A DNA stretch of 17,402 bases from the NCBI GenBank assembly GCA_025963425.1, contig JAOPUQ010000164.1, positions 1 to 17,402 of the forward strand, written 5' to 3'. The position numbers and the translations under genes are program-made. Positions 1 through 7,765 of this stretch are shown piece after piece (within the stretch, counting starts at the first letter, position 1; every line of letters starts with the position of its first letter). The notes under the pieces were generated by a model, which searched no databases, was not told the origin of the DNA, and worked only from the letters and a program-made list of their open reading frames with translations. This stretch comes from Modestobacter sp. Lineage in GTDB: Bacteria > Actinomycetota > Actinomycetes > Mycobacteriales > Geodermatophilaceae.

Positions 1-2
1 GG

Positions 3-947
<945 letters not shown>

Positions 948-972
948 CCGGCCAGTCGTCACGCTCCGGGTG

Positions 973-991
973 CTCCGCCACGGAGGCGGAG
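973..991. terminator. Possible bidirectional hairpin between convergent genes
   Basis: The 54-bp gap between the convergent ligase and regulator genes holds an inverted repeat: CTCCGCC at 973-979 pairs with GGCGGAG at 985-991 around a 5-nt loop. There is no T-tract on either side, which is common for GC-rich actinobacterial terminators. The 7-bp stem is short, so the call is weak. Confidence 0.35.
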
Positions 992-1001
992 GTGACCGGC
1001 T

Positions 1002-1853
1002 TCAGCTGTGCGGGTCGACCAGATCGGTGAAGTACGCCTGGGCCGCCGGCCGAAGGGCTGTCTCCACCTCGCCGAAGAGGTCGATCGCCCGGCTGCGGTC
1101 CCAGTCCAGCCCCAGCTCGGAGTCGGGGATCTTGGGGTCGAGCGGCGCGACCTGCCGGATGGCCTCGATGAGGAAGGTGCGGACCTTGAAGGCCTCGAGC
1201 GGTTGCAGCCGTGCTCGTACAGCAGGTGAGGCATAGCGGCCGAACTCATCGATGATGGCCGTGTACCGGCGGGCCACCTCATCGAGGTCCCACGCGTGCC
1301 GCAGCATCGCCGACTGGGTCAGCCACTCCGGGGCAGCACCGACGAACACCACGACGTAGTCGAGCAGGCCGAGCTCTTCGACGGCCGTCCGGGTCTCCTC
1401 CGAGCGGTCGTACGGGGCGAGCCATGTGCCGTCATGCAGTGCGGAGAAGCCGAGGAAGCCGAGACGGCGGCTGAAACGCCGGCGCGCCAGCAGGTGCTCC
1501 TCCGGGACGGCGTACCAGACCATCGTCCACTGCCCGTCCCAGGCGCGGGCGGGATAGCGGAACCAGAACGTCTGCCGACGCCCCTGCGCGAGCAGGTGGT
1601 CCAGACGCGACGTCGCGCGGTAGTAGACCCGGCGCCCGTCCTTGACCACGTCGAACAGACCGCGCGAGACCACCCGGTTGAGTGCGACGCGCGCGCCGGC
1701 GGCGGTGAAGTCGAGGTCCTCCATGATGCGGACGAGACCGCCCGACCAGACCCTGTCGCCGCGTTCGACGTACTCCCCCACGAGCGACAGGATGAGCTCC
1801 TGGGGCTTCAGCGGGAGGCTGGAACGCAGGGCAGCGTGTGCGTCGTCCACCAT
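1002..1853 (-). CDS. PaaX-family transcriptional regulator
   Basis: A 283-residue protein matching PaaX layout. An N-terminal winged helix covers about residues 12-80 (LKPQELILSLVGEYV, then VWSGGLVRIMEDL and ARVALNRVVSRGLF). A central Cas2-like PaaX domain follows (WTMVWYAVPEEH to FSALHDGTWLAP), then a helical C-terminal domain. E. coli PaaX represses phenylacetate genes and releases DNA on binding phenylacetyl-CoA; relatives generally sense acyl-CoA intermediates. The frame is open up to an ATG at 1994, but the extra 47 residues are Arg/Gly/Pro-rich with no domain, so I prefer the ATG at 1853, which puts LKPQELIL near the N-terminus as is usual. Only a weak ribosome site precedes it. It lies 278 bp downstream of a thioesterase gene on the same strand and is the only DNA-binding regulator in the window, hence the likely local regulator (inference). 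Confidence 0.88.
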   Translation of the reverse strand: MVDDAHAALRSSLPLKPQELILSLVGEYVERGDRVWSGGLVRIMEDLDFTAAGARVALNRVVSRGLFDVVKDGRRVYYRATSRLDHLLAQGRRQTFWFRYPARAWDGQWTMVWYAVPEEHLLARRRFSRRLGFLGFSALHDGTWLAPYDRSEETRTAVEELGLLDYVVVFVGAAPEWLTQSAMLRHAWDLDEVARRYTAIIDEFGRYASPAVRARLQPLEAFKVRTFLIEAIRQVAPLDPKIPDSELGLDWDRSRAIDLFGEVETALRPAAQAYFTDLVDPHS

Positions 1854-2065
1854 GGTGGCAGGACCATAACCCGTCGAAGTCCGCGGACCGCCGGGCTCGC
1901 CATCCCAGGTGAGAGGGCCGCGGCGCTCCTGCGGTTCCCGTGCCACCGGCTCGCTCCGCTCGGTCTCCCTGGATCTCCTCCGGGCGCGGTCCACCGTGCG
2001 TCGACACCTCTCCCGGGTCGCGAAATCGGCGTTGCCGGCCAGGTCCCGCCCGACAACGCATCAGT

Positions 2066-2084
2066 TGACACCCAACATAGGTCA
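2066..2084 (-). promoter_or_regulatory. Motif copy A (TGAC-N11-GTCA) upstream of the PaaX-type gene
   Basis: The plus strand shows TGAC (2066-2069) and GTCA (2081-2084) separated by 11 nt. It lies in the 278-bp gap between the thioesterase stop and the regulator start, about 210 bp upstream of the preferred regulator ATG. On the minus strand a TATGTT hexamer (2079-2074) inside it could be a -10 box, but no convincing -35 is seen. It shares TGACA, C and A at positions 8 and 10, T at 13 and GTCA with copies at 2683 and 7767. Autoregulation of the regulator gene is an inference. Confidence 0.45.
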
Positions 2085-2131
2085 GCTGCACAGCGCCCGG
2101 CGCACGAGGGTCCGGCCCGGACGGGGCGCAC

Positions 2132-2563
2132 TCAGGCGTCGGCGGATGCCGGGCGCGCCGTCGTCCTCGCGGCCTCGAGCAGCCAGGCCGGCACCGGACG
2201 CGGCGAAGGAGACCCCTCCCCCGTGGTGATCCAGACGTGGGTCACGTCGATCACGGCCACGACGCGCTCCTCGCAGCGGAACTCATGGCGCACCACGAAG
2301 CTCGAGGAGCCGGCCCGCTCCACCCACGTGGAGGTGGCGAGCCGGTCACCGAGTCCGACCGGCGACCGGTAGGAGCAGTGCAGGTCGACCACCGGGGTGC
2401 CCCAGCCAGTGGCGAGCAGGTCCTGGAGCGGGTGCGCAAGGTCCTCGAGCAGGGCACTGAAGGCGTCGTCCACCCAGGGCAGATAGCTCGCGAAGTGGAT
2501 CTGCACCAGATCGACATCCATCATGCCGACCCGGTACGAGGTCTGTGTGACGTGCTGCGCCAT
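2132..2563 (-). CDS. Acyl-CoA thioesterase, 4-hydroxybenzoyl-CoA thioesterase (hotdog) family
   Basis: A 143-residue single-hotdog protein, the usual size for the 4HBT/YbgC family, which hydrolyses acyl-CoA to free acid and CoA in the cytosol. The N-terminal stretch MDVDLVQIHFASYLPWVDDA (residues 15-34) fits the family active-site motif D-x-x-G-x-V-x-x-x-x-Y, with Asp18 as the probable catalytic acid; Gly is replaced by Gln-Ile. Later strands HCSYRSPVGLGDRLATSTW and VRHEFRC are typical. The frame is open further upstream, but the ATG at 2563 has AAGGA 5 nt before it, whereas upstream codons cover promoter-like DNA. It is divergent from the ABC importer operon and precedes the PaaX-type gene. 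Likely role: releasing CoA from a dead-end or final CoA ester of the pathway (inference). Confidence 0.85.
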   Translation of the reverse strand: MAQHVTQTSYRVGMMDVDLVQIHFASYLPWVDDAFSALLEDLAHPLQDLLATGWGTPVVDLHCSYRSPVGLGDRLATSTWVERAGSSSFVVRHEFRCEERVVAVIDVTHVWITTGEGSPSPRPVPAWLLEAARTTARPASADA

Positions 2564-2568
2564 CGACA

Positions 2569-2573
2569 TCCTT
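2569..2573 (-). promoter_or_regulatory. Ribosome binding site that fixes the thioesterase start
   Basis: AAGGA on the minus strand lies 5 nt before the ATG at 2563. An alternative in-frame ATG at 2569 would overlap this site, so 2563 is the better start. Confidence 0.6.
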
Positions 2574-2579
2574 AACGTA

Positions 2580-2598
2580 ATACACCCGAGCTGGGTCA
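2580..2598 (-). promoter_or_regulatory. Motif copy D (degenerate) just upstream of the thioesterase gene
   Basis: Read on the plus strand this is ATACACCCGAGCTGGGTCA. It shares CGAGCTG-R-GTCA with the copy at 2683 and most consensus positions (A5, Y7, C8, G9, A10, T13, R14, R15, GTCA), but the outer TGAC half is reduced to ATAC. On the minus strand it matches copy A at 13 of 19 positions. It ends 16 nt before the thioesterase ATG, overlapping where the promoter should be. The degeneracy lowers confidence. Confidence 0.4.
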
Positions 2599-2631
2599 CA
2601 TGGTGGGTTCGACTCGGGCGAAGATCGACAG

Positions 2632-2643
2632 CCTCGGCCGAGG
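2632..2643. repeat. Perfect 12-bp palindrome in the divergent intergenic region
   Basis: CCTCGGCCGAGG is a perfect palindrome between the divergent thioesterase and importer promoters. In GC-rich DNA such a sequence can arise by chance, and no function is shown. Confidence 0.3.
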
Positions 2644-2681
2644 AGCCGGCGGCGCGGTCCACGCCGACCTTCACGAAATAC

Positions 2682-2711
2682 TTGACATTCGAGCTGAGTC
2701 ATCAGTCTAAT
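2682..2711 (+). promoter_or_regulatory. Sigma-70-type promoter of the ABC importer operon
   Basis: TTGACA (2682-2687, perfect -35) is followed after 18 nt by TCTAAT (2706-2711, 5 of 6 to TATAAT). Transcription would start near 2718, giving a 5' leader of about 120 nt before the binding-protein ATG at 2837. The spacer is filled by motif copy B, so a bound regulator would block RNA polymerase directly; repression is inferred from geometry. Confidence 0.65.
2683..2701 (+). promoter_or_regulatory. Motif copy B (TGAC-N11-GTCA) between -35 and -10 of the importer promoter
   Basis: TGAC at 2683-2686 and GTCA at 2698-2701, with CGAGCTGA between. It overlaps the -35 box and most of the spacer of the importer promoter, the classic position of a repressor site. 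It closely matches copy C at 7767, aligned without gaps relative to TTGACA. Confidence 0.55.
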
Positions 2712-2721
2712 TCCGCTGCAA

Positions 2722-2768
2722 CGGTGTCCACGGACACCGGGGTGACCCGCCTGCGGCGCTCACCCCGG
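2722..2768 (+). promoter_or_regulatory. Two overlapping hairpins in the 5' leader of the importer operon
   Basis: Hairpin 1: CGGTGTCC (2722-2729) pairs with GGACACCG (2732-2739). Hairpin 2: CCGGGGTGA (2737-2745) pairs with TCACCCCGG (2760-2768), with an inner GCC/GGC stem in the loop. The 3' arm of the first shares bases 2737-2739 with the 5' arm of the second, so both cannot form fully at once. This could be a simple leader structure or a switch; no known riboswitch class is recognised. Confidence 0.35.
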
Positions 2769-2836
2769 CCCTGCCGACGTCCCGGACGCGTCTCTCCCTC
2801 GCATCTCCCAGAGCCCCTTGTCGAAAGGACCACGGC

Positions 2837-4066
2837 ATGTCGCAGCACCGTCGCTCGACGTTCCTCCTCCGGGCGGGCGCCGGCGCGCTCGCCCTCGCGC
2901 TCGCCGCCTGCGGTGGCGCCGCAGCCGGCCCCTCCGAGGACAGCGGCGGCGGTGCCGGCGACTCGACCAAGGTCGGGTTGCTCATCCCGCAGACCGGCGT
3001 CTACAGCCCCATCGGCGGGGAGATGCAGAAGGCCGTGGACCTCTACATGGAGGAGCACGGCGACGAGCTCGGCGGACGATCGGCCGAGATCGTGACCGCC
3101 GACAGCGCCGGCAACCCGGAGACGGCCAAGCAGCGGGCCAAGGAGCTCATCGGCCGCGACGAGGTGGACGTCATCACGGGGATCGTCTCCTCCCCCGAGG
3201 GAGTCACCCTCGCCGAGGAGGCCACCACCTCGCAGGTCCCCATCGTGATCGCCAACGCGGGCGCGAACGCGATCACCGCCGGCGAGGTCTCGCCCTACGT
3301 CTGGCGCACCGCGTTCAGCACGAACCAGCTGGGCTACGCCGCCGGCGTCTACGCCGCCGAGAACCTGGGCAAGACCGGCGCCGTCCTCATGGGCGCCGAC
3401 TACTCCGGCGGCACCGAGGTCCTCGCGGGCTTCCTGGCCGGGTACAAGGACGCGGGCGGCTCGGACCCGCTGGCCCAGATCATGACGCCGTTCGGAACGA
3501 CGCAGAACTTCCAGCCCTACCTTGCCGAGATCCCGGCCGAGGCGTCCTTCGTCTATGCCTTCTACGCCGGCGGCGAGGCGATCACCTTCGTCAAGAACTG
3601 GGACCAGTTCGGCTACAAGGACAAGTTCCCGCTCCTGGGCGCGCAGAACCTCACCGACCAGGACGTGCTGCCCGCCATCGGCGACGCCGCCGTCGACGTC
3701 TCGACCGTCGGGTTGTACTCGCCGGCACTCGAGAACGAGGCGAACGCCGACTTCGTTGCCCTGTGGCAGGAGAAGTACGACCTGCTGCCCTCGATCATCG
3801 CGGTGCAGACGTGGGACGCGATGCAGCTCATCGACCAGGCGGCCGCTGAGGTCGACGGCGCCGTCACCGCCGAGACGCTGGCCGCCGCCTTCCCCGACGC
3901 GGGCACCATCGCGAGCCCGCGCGGCGACTTCGAGCTCGACCCGGCCAGCCACAACCCCGCCCAGTCCTGGTACGTCCGGCGACTGGACAAGGACGGCGAC
4001 TCCTACGTCAACACCGTCATCGAGACCATCCCCGCCGACCAGGTCGTCGACCAGCCCTCTGCCTGA
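2837..4066 (+). CDS. ABC importer substrate-binding lipoprotein, Leu/Ile/Val-binding (Peripla_BP_6) family
   Basis: A 409-residue extracytoplasmic binding protein of the HAAT/Liv type. It starts MSQHRRSTFLLRAG, followed by a hydrophobic run and the lipobox LAAC with Cys25 as the lipidated residue; the Arg pair makes Tat export possible. A Gly/Ser/Asp linker precedes the mature domain, which begins KVGLLIPQTGVYSPIGGEM, typical of this family. GAKERAKELI-like and GIVSSPEGVTLAEEA segments match lobe 1, and later WDQFGYKDKFPLLGAQ lobe 2. AAAGGA at 2824-2829 lies 7 nt before the ATG. It is the first gene of the importer operon, 56 bp before the first permease. In other bacteria relatives bind branched amino acids, amides or aromatic acids. 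Given the CoA-ligase operon downstream, I infer an organic acid, probably cyclic. Confidence 0.93.
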   Translation: MSQHRRSTFLLRAGAGALALALAACGGAAAGPSEDSGGGAGDSTKVGLLIPQTGVYSPIGGEMQKAVDLYMEEHGDELGGRSAEIVTADSAGNPETAKQRAKELIGRDEVDVITGIVSSPEGVTLAEEATTSQVPIVIANAGANAITAGEVSPYVWRTAFSTNQLGYAAGVYAAENLGKTGAVLMGADYSGGTEVLAGFLAGYKDAGGSDPLAQIMTPFGTTQNFQPYLAEIPAEASFVYAFYAGGEAITFVKNWDQFGYKDKFPLLGAQNLTDQDVLPAIGDAAVDVSTVGLYSPALENEANADFVALWQEKYDLLPSIIAVQTWDAMQLIDQAAAEVDGAVTAETLAAAFPDAGTIASPRGDFELDPASHNPAQSWYVRRLDKDGDSYVNTVIETIPADQVVDQPSA

Positions 4067-4074
4067 GTCCCCTC

Positions 4075-4104
4075 CCCCGGCCGGCCGGCAACGGCCGGCC
4101 GGGG
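4075..4104 (+). terminator. GC-rich hairpin with GCAA tetraloop between binding protein and permease genes
   Basis: A perfect 13-bp stem, CCCCGGCCGGCCG (4075-4087) with its complement (4092-4104), closes a GCAA (GNRA) loop. There is no T-tract. In ABC operons a hairpin here usually acts as a partial terminator or 3' mRNA stabiliser so that binding protein exceeds permease; that role is inferred. Confidence 0.6.
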
Positions 4105-4111
4105 ACCACGT

Positions 4112-4117
4112 AGGAGG
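4112..4117 (+). promoter_or_regulatory. Strong ribosome binding site of the first permease gene
   Basis: A full AGGAGG lies 5 nt before the ATG at 4123. It follows directly after the hairpin and lets the permease be translated independently of the binding-protein gene. Confidence 0.7.
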
Positions 4118-4122
4118 TCTGA

Positions 4123-5010
4123 ATGTCCGACTGGCTCAACGCCGGTCTTCTCGTCAACATCGTGGATGGCGTGGCCATCGGTGGCCTGCTCTTCCTGCTC
4201 GCCGTCGGGCTGACCATGATCTTCGGCCTCGTCGACATGCTCAACCTGGGGCACGGTGCGCTGTACATGGCCGGTGGCTACGGGGCGTTCCTCGTGCTCG
4301 GGTCCGGTCCGGTCTCACTGCTCAGCTTCGCGCTCGTCGCCGTGCTCGTCCTGGGCGTGGGCGCGCTCGCCGGCCTGGGGCTCGGGGTCGCCGTCCGACC
4401 GTTGCGCGGCCGCGGCCACCTGGACCAGGCGTTGCTGACGCTGGGACTGGGCATCGTGGTCGCCGAGGTGTTCATGCTGCTCGCCGGTCGGGGTTTCCAG
4501 AGCCTCTCGGTCCCGCAGGAGCTGGGCCGATCCGTCCGGTTGGTCGGTGAGTCCTACCCGCTCTACCGGCTCGTCGTCATCGCCGTCAGCGCTGTCGTGG
4601 CCGTGCTGACCTACGTGGTGTTCGAACGCACGCGGGCCGGCAGCCTGGCCCGGGCCACGGTGGACGACCCGCAGATGGTGGCCGCCATGGGGGTCAACGT
4701 CGGCCGGGTCCGCAGCGCCGTCGTGGTCGCCGGCGCCGCGCTGGCCGCCTTCGCCGGCGTCCTCGGGGCGCCGCTGCTCAATCTCCGTCCCGGTGTCGAC
4801 ACGGAGGTCCTGGTGCTCGCTCTCATCGTCGTCGTCATCGGCGGGCTGGGCTCCATCAAGGGCGCCGTGATCGGTGCCCTGCTGATCGGGCAGGTCCAGA
4901 CGCTCGGGGTGTCGTTGTTCCCCGGGTTGGCCGCCTATGCGCTGTTCGGCGTGATGGTCCTGGTCCTCCTGGTCCGCCCCGGCGGGCTGTACGGCAGGGC
5001 AGCCGCGTGA
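4123..5010 (+). CDS. Branched-chain amino acid-type ABC permease, LivH family
   Basis: A 295-residue inner-membrane permease, normal for LivH (about 290-310). The N-terminal block VDGVAIGGLLFLLAVGLTMI followed by FGLVDMLNLGHGALYMAGGY is the LivH signature. About eight hydrophobic segments are spread over the protein. The cytoplasmic loop AAMGVNVGRVRSAVVVAGAA, which contacts the ATPases, and the C-terminal VVVIGGLGSIKGAVIGALLI are conserved. It forms the channel with the next gene product and passes substrate from the binding lipoprotein. Its TGA overlaps the GTG start of the next gene by 4 nt, indicating translational coupling. Confidence 0.94.
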   Translation: MSDWLNAGLLVNIVDGVAIGGLLFLLAVGLTMIFGLVDMLNLGHGALYMAGGYGAFLVLGSGPVSLLSFALVAVLVLGVGALAGLGLGVAVRPLRGRGHLDQALLTLGLGIVVAEVFMLLAGRGFQSLSVPQELGRSVRLVGESYPLYRLVVIAVSAVVAVLTYVVFERTRAGSLARATVDDPQMVAAMGVNVGRVRSAVVVAGAALAAFAGVLGAPLLNLRPGVDTEVLVLALIVVVIGGLGSIKGAVIGALLIGQVQTLGVSLFPGLAAYALFGVMVLVLLVRPGGLYGRAAA

Positions 5011-6044
5011 CCGGAACCGTCTCGACGACGCCCGCGGCGTCGGTTGCCGGCAGTCCCGCGGTCACGCTGCCACCGGCGCACTCCCGGTTGCGTGCGGCGC
5101 TGCCGCCATTGGCGTTCGGCCTCGTGGTCCTGATCATCGGCACGGCGCCCTACTGGCTCGACGCCTATTCGCTGGACGTCCTGACGCTCGGCCTGACCTA
5201 CGGCCTCATGGCGATGGCGCTGGCGCTGCTGATCGGCTTCACCGGACTGCCCTCCCTCGGCCACTCGGCCTTCCTCGGCCTGGGCGCCTACTCAGCCGGT
5301 CTGCTGGCCGTGCACACCACCGACAACGCGCTCGTCGGGCTGGTACTGGCCGCGGTGGTGGGTGCGGCGGCCGCGGCGGTCGTGGGTGCCCTGTCGTTGC
5401 GTACGCACGGGGTCTTCTTCCTCATGCTGACGCTGGCGTTCGCCGAGATCATCCGCCAGATCGCCATCAAGTCGTCCTTCACCGGGGGCGACAACGGGCT
5501 GAGCGTTCCCGCGCCGCACATCCCGCTGCTCTCCTCGACGGGCCTGCCACAGGTCGTGACGGTCTACTGGTACGTGCTGGCCGTCGTCGCGGTCGGGTAC
5601 GTCGTGCTCTCCGTGGTGGTGCGCTCGCCGTTCGGCAAGGCCCTGGTCGGCGTGCGCGACAACCCGCACCGGATGGCCGCGATCGGCTATTCGGTGGTCA
5701 CCGTCCGCCTGCGCGCGGTCATGCTCTCCGGCGCGCTGACCGCGGTGGGCGGGGCGCTGCTGGTGCAGAAGGACACGCTGGTGGCTCCCACGGCGCTCAC
5801 CCCGGACGCGTCGGTCCTGCTGCTCGTCATGGTCCTCGTGGGTGGCGCCCGGTCGCTGACCGGAGCGCTGGTGGGCGCGGTCGGGATGGTCTTCCTCCGC
5901 TCCTTCACCTCGTCCTGGCTCGGAGAGGCGTGGCTTCTCGTCGAAGGAGTGCTGTTCGTGTCGGTCGTCTACTTCATGCCGTCGGGGCTGGCCGGCCTCG
6001 CCGCGACAGTGCGCTCCCGCATCCGGCGGGGAGGCCCGGCATGA
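5007..6044 (+). CDS. Branched-chain amino acid-type ABC permease, LivM family
   Basis: A 345-residue permease that pairs with the LivH-type protein. It starts at GTG in a GTGA overlap with the preceding stop; no better start exists downstream before the first membrane segment. About 30 polar N-terminal residues precede the first helix. LivM hallmarks are GLMAMALALLIGFTGLPSLG, then HSAFLGLGAYSAG, and the ATPase-contact loop GKALVGVRDNPHRMAAIGYS. The C-terminal GGARSLTGALVGAVGMVFL is also typical. Roughly nine to ten membrane segments. It ends in an ATGA overlap with the ATPase gene, so all importer parts after the binding protein are translated as a coupled set. Confidence 0.93.
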   Translation: MTGTVSTTPAASVAGSPAVTLPPAHSRLRAALPPLAFGLVVLIIGTAPYWLDAYSLDVLTLGLTYGLMAMALALLIGFTGLPSLGHSAFLGLGAYSAGLLAVHTTDNALVGLVLAAVVGAAAAAVVGALSLRTHGVFFLMLTLAFAEIIRQIAIKSSFTGGDNGLSVPAPHIPLLSSTGLPQVVTVYWYVLAVVAVGYVVLSVVVRSPFGKALVGVRDNPHRMAAIGYSVVTVRLRAVMLSGALTAVGGALLVQKDTLVAPTALTPDASVLLLVMVLVGGARSLTGALVGAVGMVFLRSFTSSWLGEAWLLVEGVLFVSVVYFMPSGLAGLAATVRSRIRRGGPA

Positions 6045-6823
6045 CGCCGCCCGAGACGGCCGCTCCACTGCTCCAGCTGCAGGGAGTCGGCAAGAGCTAC
6101 GGCGGTTTCCATGCCGTCGACGACGTCAGCCTCACGGTGCACGCCGGCGAGCGCCACGCGGTGATCGGCCCGAACGGCGCCGGCAAGACGACGCTGTTCA
6201 ACCTGGTCGCCGGCACGCTGCGGGTCACCAGCGGCCGCGTGGTGCTGAACGGCCGGGACGTCACGCGTGCCGGCGAGCACAGCCGCGCCCGGGCCGGTGT
6301 CGGACGCACGTTCCAGCACAGCAGCCTGTTCACGACCCAGACGTGCGCGGAGAACGTGGCCCTCGCCGTACGTCGCTGCATCGGCCTCGGCACGTCCCTG
6401 CGCGTGCCGACCAAGGCCCGCGGCGAGCTGGCCAGGCAGGTCGCGGACCTGATCGAGCGGGTCGGTCTGACCGACCGCGCCGGCGACCTCGTCGGCGACC
6501 TCTCGCACGGCGAGCGTCGCCAGCTCGAGGTCGCGATGGCCCTGGCCGGCGACCCGGCCCTGCTGCTGTTCGACGAGCCGACCGCCGGCATGTCGCCGTC
6601 GGAGAGCGGACAGTTCACCCGCCTGGTCCAGGCGCTTCCGCGCACCCTGACGGTGCTGCTCATCGAGCACGACCTCGACGTCGTGTTCTCGGTCGCCGAC
6701 CGGGTCAGCGTGCTGGCCACGGGCCGGCTGCTCGAGCAGGGACCGCCGGAGCAGATCCGAAACTCCCCCCAGGTCGAGGCGGTCTACCTGGGCACAGGAC
6801 ATGACGAGGTCTTCATCGCATGA
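6041..6823 (+). CDS. ABC importer ATPase, LivG family
   Basis: A 260-residue nucleotide-binding subunit, close to the usual 255. Walker A is GPNGAGKTT (residues 43-51, Lys49), the ABC signature is LSHGERRQLEVA (Gly of LSGGE replaced by His, as in many LivG proteins), and Walker B is LLLFDEPTAGMSP followed by the H-loop His in IEHDLDVVF. The insert after the Q-loop (GRTFQHSSLF and onward) is longer than in LivF, which supports LivG. The frame is open upstream to 5930, but the ATG at 6041 forms an ATGA overlap with the LivM stop and begins the conserved domain, so it is the start. It ends in another ATGA overlap with the second ATPase. Confidence 0.94.
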   Translation: MTPPETAAPLLQLQGVGKSYGGFHAVDDVSLTVHAGERHAVIGPNGAGKTTLFNLVAGTLRVTSGRVVLNGRDVTRAGEHSRARAGVGRTFQHSSLFTTQTCAENVALAVRRCIGLGTSLRVPTKARGELARQVADLIERVGLTDRAGDLVGDLSHGERRQLEVAMALAGDPALLLFDEPTAGMSPSESGQFTRLVQALPRTLTVLLIEHDLDVVFSVADRVSVLATGRLLEQGPPEQIRNSPQVEAVYLGTGHDEVFIA

Positions 6824-7578
6824 CGGCTCCCCTCCTGCAGGTCGACGGCCTGCGCAGCGGCTACGGCGACGCCCAGGTCCTGCACGGCGTGGACCTCGAG
6901 GTCCCCGAGGGCCAGGTGGTGGCGGTCCTCGGACGCAACGGCATGGGCAAGACGACGCTCATGCACACGATGCTCGGGCTGGTGCCCCGCACCGCCGGTC
7001 GGGTCTCGGTGGACGGTGTCGACGTGTCGTCGCTGCCGACCCATGCGATCGCCCGGAACGGTCTGCGGATCGTGCCGCAGGGGCGGCGCGTCTTCACCTC
7101 ACTCTCGGTCGAGGAGAACCTTCGGGTCGCGGTGCCCCGCCGGACCCAGGGCCCGTGGACGGTCGAGCGTGTGTACGACACGTTGCCGTCGCTCTACGCG
7201 CGGCGAGCGAATCGGGCGGACCGGCTGTCGGGTGGTGAGCAGGAGATGCTCGCCATCGGCAGGGCGCTGCTGGGCAACCCGAAGGTCCTGCTGCTGGACG
7301 AGCCGTCCGACGGCTTGGCCCCCCGGGTCGTCGAGACCGTCGGGGAGATCCTCGCCGGCCTGCGGGCGGAGGGCCTGTCCGCCGTCCTGGTCGAGCAGAA
7401 CCTGAGGTTGGCCGTCACTGCCTCGGACGTCATCTGCTGCCTGGTCCGCGGCCAGATCGTCTGGCGGGGATCGACCGACGAGTTCCGCCGCAGTCCCGAG
7501 GTTGCCGTCCAGCACCTGGGTGCGGTGGCCCACGCGACGGCGGAAGGCACCGCCGCGGCACCTCCGGTCGGGCACTAG
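6820..7578 (+). CDS. ABC importer ATPase, LivF family
   Basis: A 252-residue second nucleotide-binding subunit. Walker A is GRNGMGKTT (residues 38-46, Lys44), the signature LSGGEQEMLAIGRAL, Walker B LLLDEPSDGLAP, and the switch His position is replaced in VLVEQNLRLAV, as in LivF homologues where VEQN is standard. IVPQGRRVFTSLSVEENL is characteristic of LivF. It hydrolyses ATP with the LivG-type partner to drive import. Last gene of the importer operon: its TAG stop lies inside the 5' arm of a strong hairpin. Confidence 0.94.
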   Translation: MTAPLLQVDGLRSGYGDAQVLHGVDLEVPEGQVVAVLGRNGMGKTTLMHTMLGLVPRTAGRVSVDGVDVSSLPTHAIARNGLRIVPQGRRVFTSLSVEENLRVAVPRRTQGPWTVERVYDTLPSLYARRANRADRLSGGEQEMLAIGRALLGNPKVLLLDEPSDGLAPRVVETVGEILAGLRAEGLSAVLVEQNLRLAVTASDVICCLVRGQIVWRGSTDEFRRSPEVAVQHLGAVAHATAEGTAAAPPVGH

Positions 7579-7612
7579 TGGAGGGCGGCCGCGCCGGCGG
7601 CCGCCCTCCACT
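7577..7612 (+). terminator. Strong hairpin terminator of the ABC importer operon
   Basis: A perfect 16-bp stem: AGTGGAGGGCGGCCGC (7577-7592) pairs with 7597-7612 around a GCCG loop. The 5' arm begins inside the stop codon. No T-tract follows, as is usual for actinobacterial terminators. It separates importer and catabolic operons. Confidence 0.75.
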
Positions 7613-7744
7613 GCCACCCGGTGACCGCCCTTGCTTCGCCCCTGCGCCACCCGCACGGGACCGGCGCTCCCCTGCCGCGCCGGGGCGCCGCTGCCCGGGG
7701 TCCAGCCCCTCCCCCGGACCACGCATGCGTCCTGCTCGGACAAA

Positions 7745-7758
7745 GAGCTGGACAGCTC
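7745..7758. promoter_or_regulatory. Inverted repeat upstream of the catabolic promoter
   Basis: GAGCTG (7745-7750) and CAGCTC (7753-7758) form a 6+6 inverted repeat with a 2-bp spacer, ending 7 bp before the TTGACA box. GAGCTG also occurs inside motif copies B and D. It could be an activator or extra operator site. The rest of 7613-7744 is GC-rich with a chance-looking ACGCATGCGT palindrome (7721-7730) and no gene that I can support. Confidence 0.35.
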
Positions 7759-7765
7759 GGTTCAG

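Noticed and set aside
1854..1994. A 47-residue N-terminal extension of the PaaX-type regulator starting at 1994.
   Set aside because: The extension is Arg/Gly/Pro-rich and family members begin close to the LKPQ helix. The shorter start leaves a longer leader, so this is not certain.
1296..2372. A 358-codon plus-strand frame across the regulator and thioesterase region.
   Set aside because: It is opposite the conserved PaaX and hotdog proteins; its product is Arg/Pro/His-rich without domains.
2702..3952. A 416-codon minus-strand frame opposite the binding-protein gene.
   Set aside because: It is the mirror frame of a well-supported lipoprotein gene, has low-complexity composition and no recognisable family.
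7721..7730. A perfect ACGCATGCGT palindrome in the intergenic region.
   Set aside because: It is only 10 bp, single copy, and a common restriction-site-like sequence; nothing ties it to a function.
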